Shown: one piece after another, positions 39,622 through 41,302 of the stretch | How the letters are laid out: each line of letters begins with the position of its first letter | How positions within the stretch are numbered: the first letter of the stretch is position 1 | Assembly: GCA_023393095.1 (NCBI GenBank) | Contig: JAEWMT010000090.1 | Coordinates: 1 to 41,302 of the forward strand | DNA from: Bacillota bacterium | Lineage (GTDB): Bacteria > Bacillota > Clostridia > Lachnospirales > Lachnospiraceae | Direction of reading: 5' to 3' | Length of the DNA stretch: 41,302 nucleotides | Program-made: the position numbers and the translations under genes | The notes under the pieces: model-generated | The model's database searches: none | What the model saw: only the letters and a program-made list of their open reading frames with translations | What the model was told of the DNA's origin: nothing

Positions 39622-39670
39622 TGACACCTATGAATGAGGCTATTATACTGCATCACTATTTCGGTGTCAA
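39622..39670 (-). promoter_or_regulatory. Resolvase promoter inside a possible res/operator site
   Basis: A perfect TTGACA (39665-39670), 17-base spacer and perfect TATAAT (39642-39647) on the minus strand. The inverted repeat TGACACC (39622-39628) / GGTGTCA (39663-39669) brackets it, overlapping the -35. Self-repression by the resolvase, as in Tn3-type systems, is plausible. Confidence 0.65.
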
Positions 39671-39744
39671 TACTTTTGAGATATGGTACCAAGTATAATC
39701 AAAGATGAGTGTGCAGTTGTTATATATCTAAATAGACATTTAAT

Positions 39745-40206
39745 TTATTTTATCTTTAATTTTATGGTCTGTTTATTCCCATCAAGAATAATGTAAACTT
39801 CAATTATTTCATCTTTACTTTCTACTGCTCCATTACCTTTCGATGTTATTGTAAATACTTTTTCATTAATAGGATTATCAATAAAATCTTCATCGAGTGT
39901 TCCTTTACCAACACTGCTTTTATATTGAATAACCATATTTTTTATTGAAGATAAATCATTTATATCTCCTTTATATTTAACGGTTAAAGTTTTTTTATGG
40001 TAGCTATTATATTTAAGTTCACCTTTCTTTTTTAGTATTTCTTCCGAAACATCAATTTTAAAATTTGCTTCCCAATTGTCATTTTCACCTTCAAATATTA
40101 GTTTATTCTTTTCTGTATTTGTATCTAAACTATCATCTTTATGATGTGAACAACTTGATAACACCATTACTAAAACAAATACTATTAATATAAATATTTT
40201 TTTCAT
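39745..40206 (-). CDS. Putative lipoprotein, unknown function
   Basis: The 153-residue protein has a lipoprotein signal peptide (MKKIFILIVFVLVMVLSSC) with the lipidated cysteine at C19, then a polar linker and a beta-rich, lysine-rich domain of about 110 residues. No catalytic motif or known family is visible. It would face outward on the membrane. ATG 40206 follows TTGGAGG. It diverges from the secreted protein gene at 40396 across an AT-rich gap with a 14-base palindrome, so the two may be co-regulated. Confidence 0.75.
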   Translation of the reverse strand: MKKIFILIVFVLVMVLSSCSHHKDDSLDTNTEKNKLIFEGENDNWEANFKIDVSEEILKKKGELKYNSYHKKTLTVKYKGDINDLSSIKNMVIQYKSSVGKGTLDEDFIDNPINEKVFTITSKGNGAVESKDEIIEVYIILDGNKQTIKLKIK

Positions 40207-40355
40207 AGTTAATAACCTCCAATTATAATAATTTAATTATACACCATTTTTCTTAAATTGGAATATTTTATTAAAATTGCCCCTCATTTTCTATTTTTTT
40301 TCATTTATTTTCATATTTTGTTGCTTTTTTACAATTTGTATGTTACACTAAATAT

Positions 40356-40369
40356 ACAATTTAAATTGT
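40356..40369. promoter_or_regulatory. Palindrome in the lipoprotein/secreted-protein gap
   Basis: ACAATTTAAATTGT is a perfect 14-base palindrome about 27 bases before the start of the secreted protein gene, and TACAATTTGTA lies about 20 bases upstream of it. The two share ACAATTT and could be sites for one regulator. Confidence 0.4.
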
Positions 40370-40395
40370 TAAAATAATGAGAAAAGAGGATACTA

Positions 40396-41214
40396 ATGAA
40401 ATTTTCTAAATCAAAAATAATAACTACTATGCTTTTACTAATAAGTTTATTAGTATTTAGTACTTCACCAGCCTTTGCATTAGAAAATAGTATAAATACT
40501 ATTGATACTATTGATAATCAAAACATTAATAGCGTATTTAATGATGCCGTTAAAAATTATAATAATGGCAAGTATTCAAAGGATGTTCGAAATGTAAATT
40601 TAACGAATTCTTCTGGTAAATGTTTCCATGTTAAATTATTTAAATATAATGAAAAATACAACAGTAAAAACAATGAATATTCAGAGACATATGTACTATC
40701 TACTGAAAAACAATATGTCTCAACAGATAATACTCTTTCAAAAGACAGTTTTACAACTGCATCATTTAATATTTTAAGAAACAAATCAATATATTCGTCA
40801 AATAAAGGTTTCAAACTAGCAGCATTGTCTGACGAAGAATGGGATCCATCAATTAGTGTAAAAGCCTATTTAACTCTTACTTATGATAAGAATTTATCAG
40901 GAAAATACTTATTAACAAAAGTATCTGGTGGATGGTATAAAGCAGATTCATCTGTATCTATTTCAAATAGATATGTTTTGATGGCTTGTCAAGATCCATA
41001 TGCTCTTAGTCAAAGATTAGTTAAAACTCCTACATCTAATACTTTTAGTTATAATACTGGATTTACTAAATATGTTAACTCAGATCTCACACCAGCCTGC
41101 TTACAAGTTTATACAACTACAAAATTAACACACTCTACATCAGTTTGGTATTTGGATTTTTTCTTAGCAAAATTTAGTAATTGTGTAGACATTGGTCCAG
41201 GTGAAGGCCACTAA
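40396..41214 (+). CDS. Secreted protein of unknown function
   Basis: The 272-residue protein has a classic Sec signal peptide: KFSKSK, a hydrophobic core (IITTMLLLISLLVFS), and a likely cut after AFA (about residue 28). The mature part is rich in Ser, Asn, Lys and Tyr, with repeated beta-like stretches (KAYLTLTYDKNLSGKYLLTKVSGGWYK) and three cysteines in the second half or its border (C198, C237 and C265 approximately). No sorting signal, metal site or catalytic triad is visible. ATG 40396 follows AAAGAGG. The codon use is very AT-rich, like its neighbours. Function unknown. Confidence 0.75.
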   Translation: MKFSKSKIITTMLLLISLLVFSTSPAFALENSINTIDTIDNQNINSVFNDAVKNYNNGKYSKDVRNVNLTNSSGKCFHVKLFKYNEKYNSKNNEYSETYVLSTEKQYVSTDNTLSKDSFTTASFNILRNKSIYSSNKGFKLAALSDEEWDPSISVKAYLTLTYDKNLSGKYLLTKVSGGWYKADSSVSISNRYVLMACQDPYALSQRLVKTPTSNTFSYNTGFTKYVNSDLTPACLQVYTTTKLTHSTSVWYLDFFLAKFSNCVDIGPGEGH

Positions 41215-41302
41215 TTAGACTTTATTTTTCATCCTAATAGTTAACTATGCTAATTGTTATAAATTACAAAGGTCGAAAATGGTTACCTGAATACTCTAAG
41301 AT

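Overview
The window looks like chromosome from a low-GC, anaerobic Gram-positive of the Clostridia, most like the Lachnospiraceae. The evidence is AT-rich DNA, strong GGAGG ribosome binding sites, sigma-A type TTGACA/TATAAT promoters, the split glycine decarboxylase GcvPA/GcvPB, and the gene families present. No species is claimed.

Left part (1-14.9 kb): a housekeeping mosaic. It holds uvrB-uvrA (uvrA runs off the left edge) with a candidate LexA box, thpR-DUF188, a GPP34-like gene with a small MerR regulator behind a 7-base tandem repeat, a ComEC-type metallo-beta-lactamase protein, an AroK-like kinase with galE and galK, an Lrp regulator, a MATE exporter, an XRE repressor divergent from a 55-residue protein, a DUF2935 protein, and a GDT1/UPF0016 manganese exporter controlled by a yybP-ykoY riboswitch with a terminator.

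Middle part (14.9-33.5 kb): eighteen consecutive minus-strand genes, read right to left. First comes a branched-chain-type ABC importer (livK-H-M-G-F), then a cytidylate-kinase-like protein, a D-amino acid aminotransferase, a DUF4392 protein, PxpB, PxpC, a DUF1445 protein and PxpA. The complete glycine cleavage system (gcvT, gcvH, gcvPA, gcvPB), lpdA and lplA follow. DUF4392 and DUF1445 are the two domains of animal D-glutamate cyclase. With the aminotransferase and 5-oxoprolinase they suggest a route from D-amino acids through D-glutamate and 5-oxoproline to glutamate, fed by the importer and placed next to glycine catabolism. The array opens with a promoter and a long hairpin-U6 attenuator. 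It carries recurrent junction elements (a stem-loop plus CAGAATGGAG-N6-start) and a 225-bp imperfect foldback.

Right part (33.7-41.3 kb): an AzgA-type purine permease and tRNA-Gln(CTG), followed by a visibly more AT-rich accessory segment. This has two unrecognised membrane proteins, an XRE-ImmA/IrrE metallopeptidase overlapping a DUF4411 PIN-like gene (toxin-antitoxin or mobile-element type), a serine resolvase with a small membrane protein, a lipoprotein, and a divergent secreted protein of unknown function.

Several gene starts were moved downstream of the longest open frame because the ribosome binding site lies inside the extension; each case is stated in the entry.
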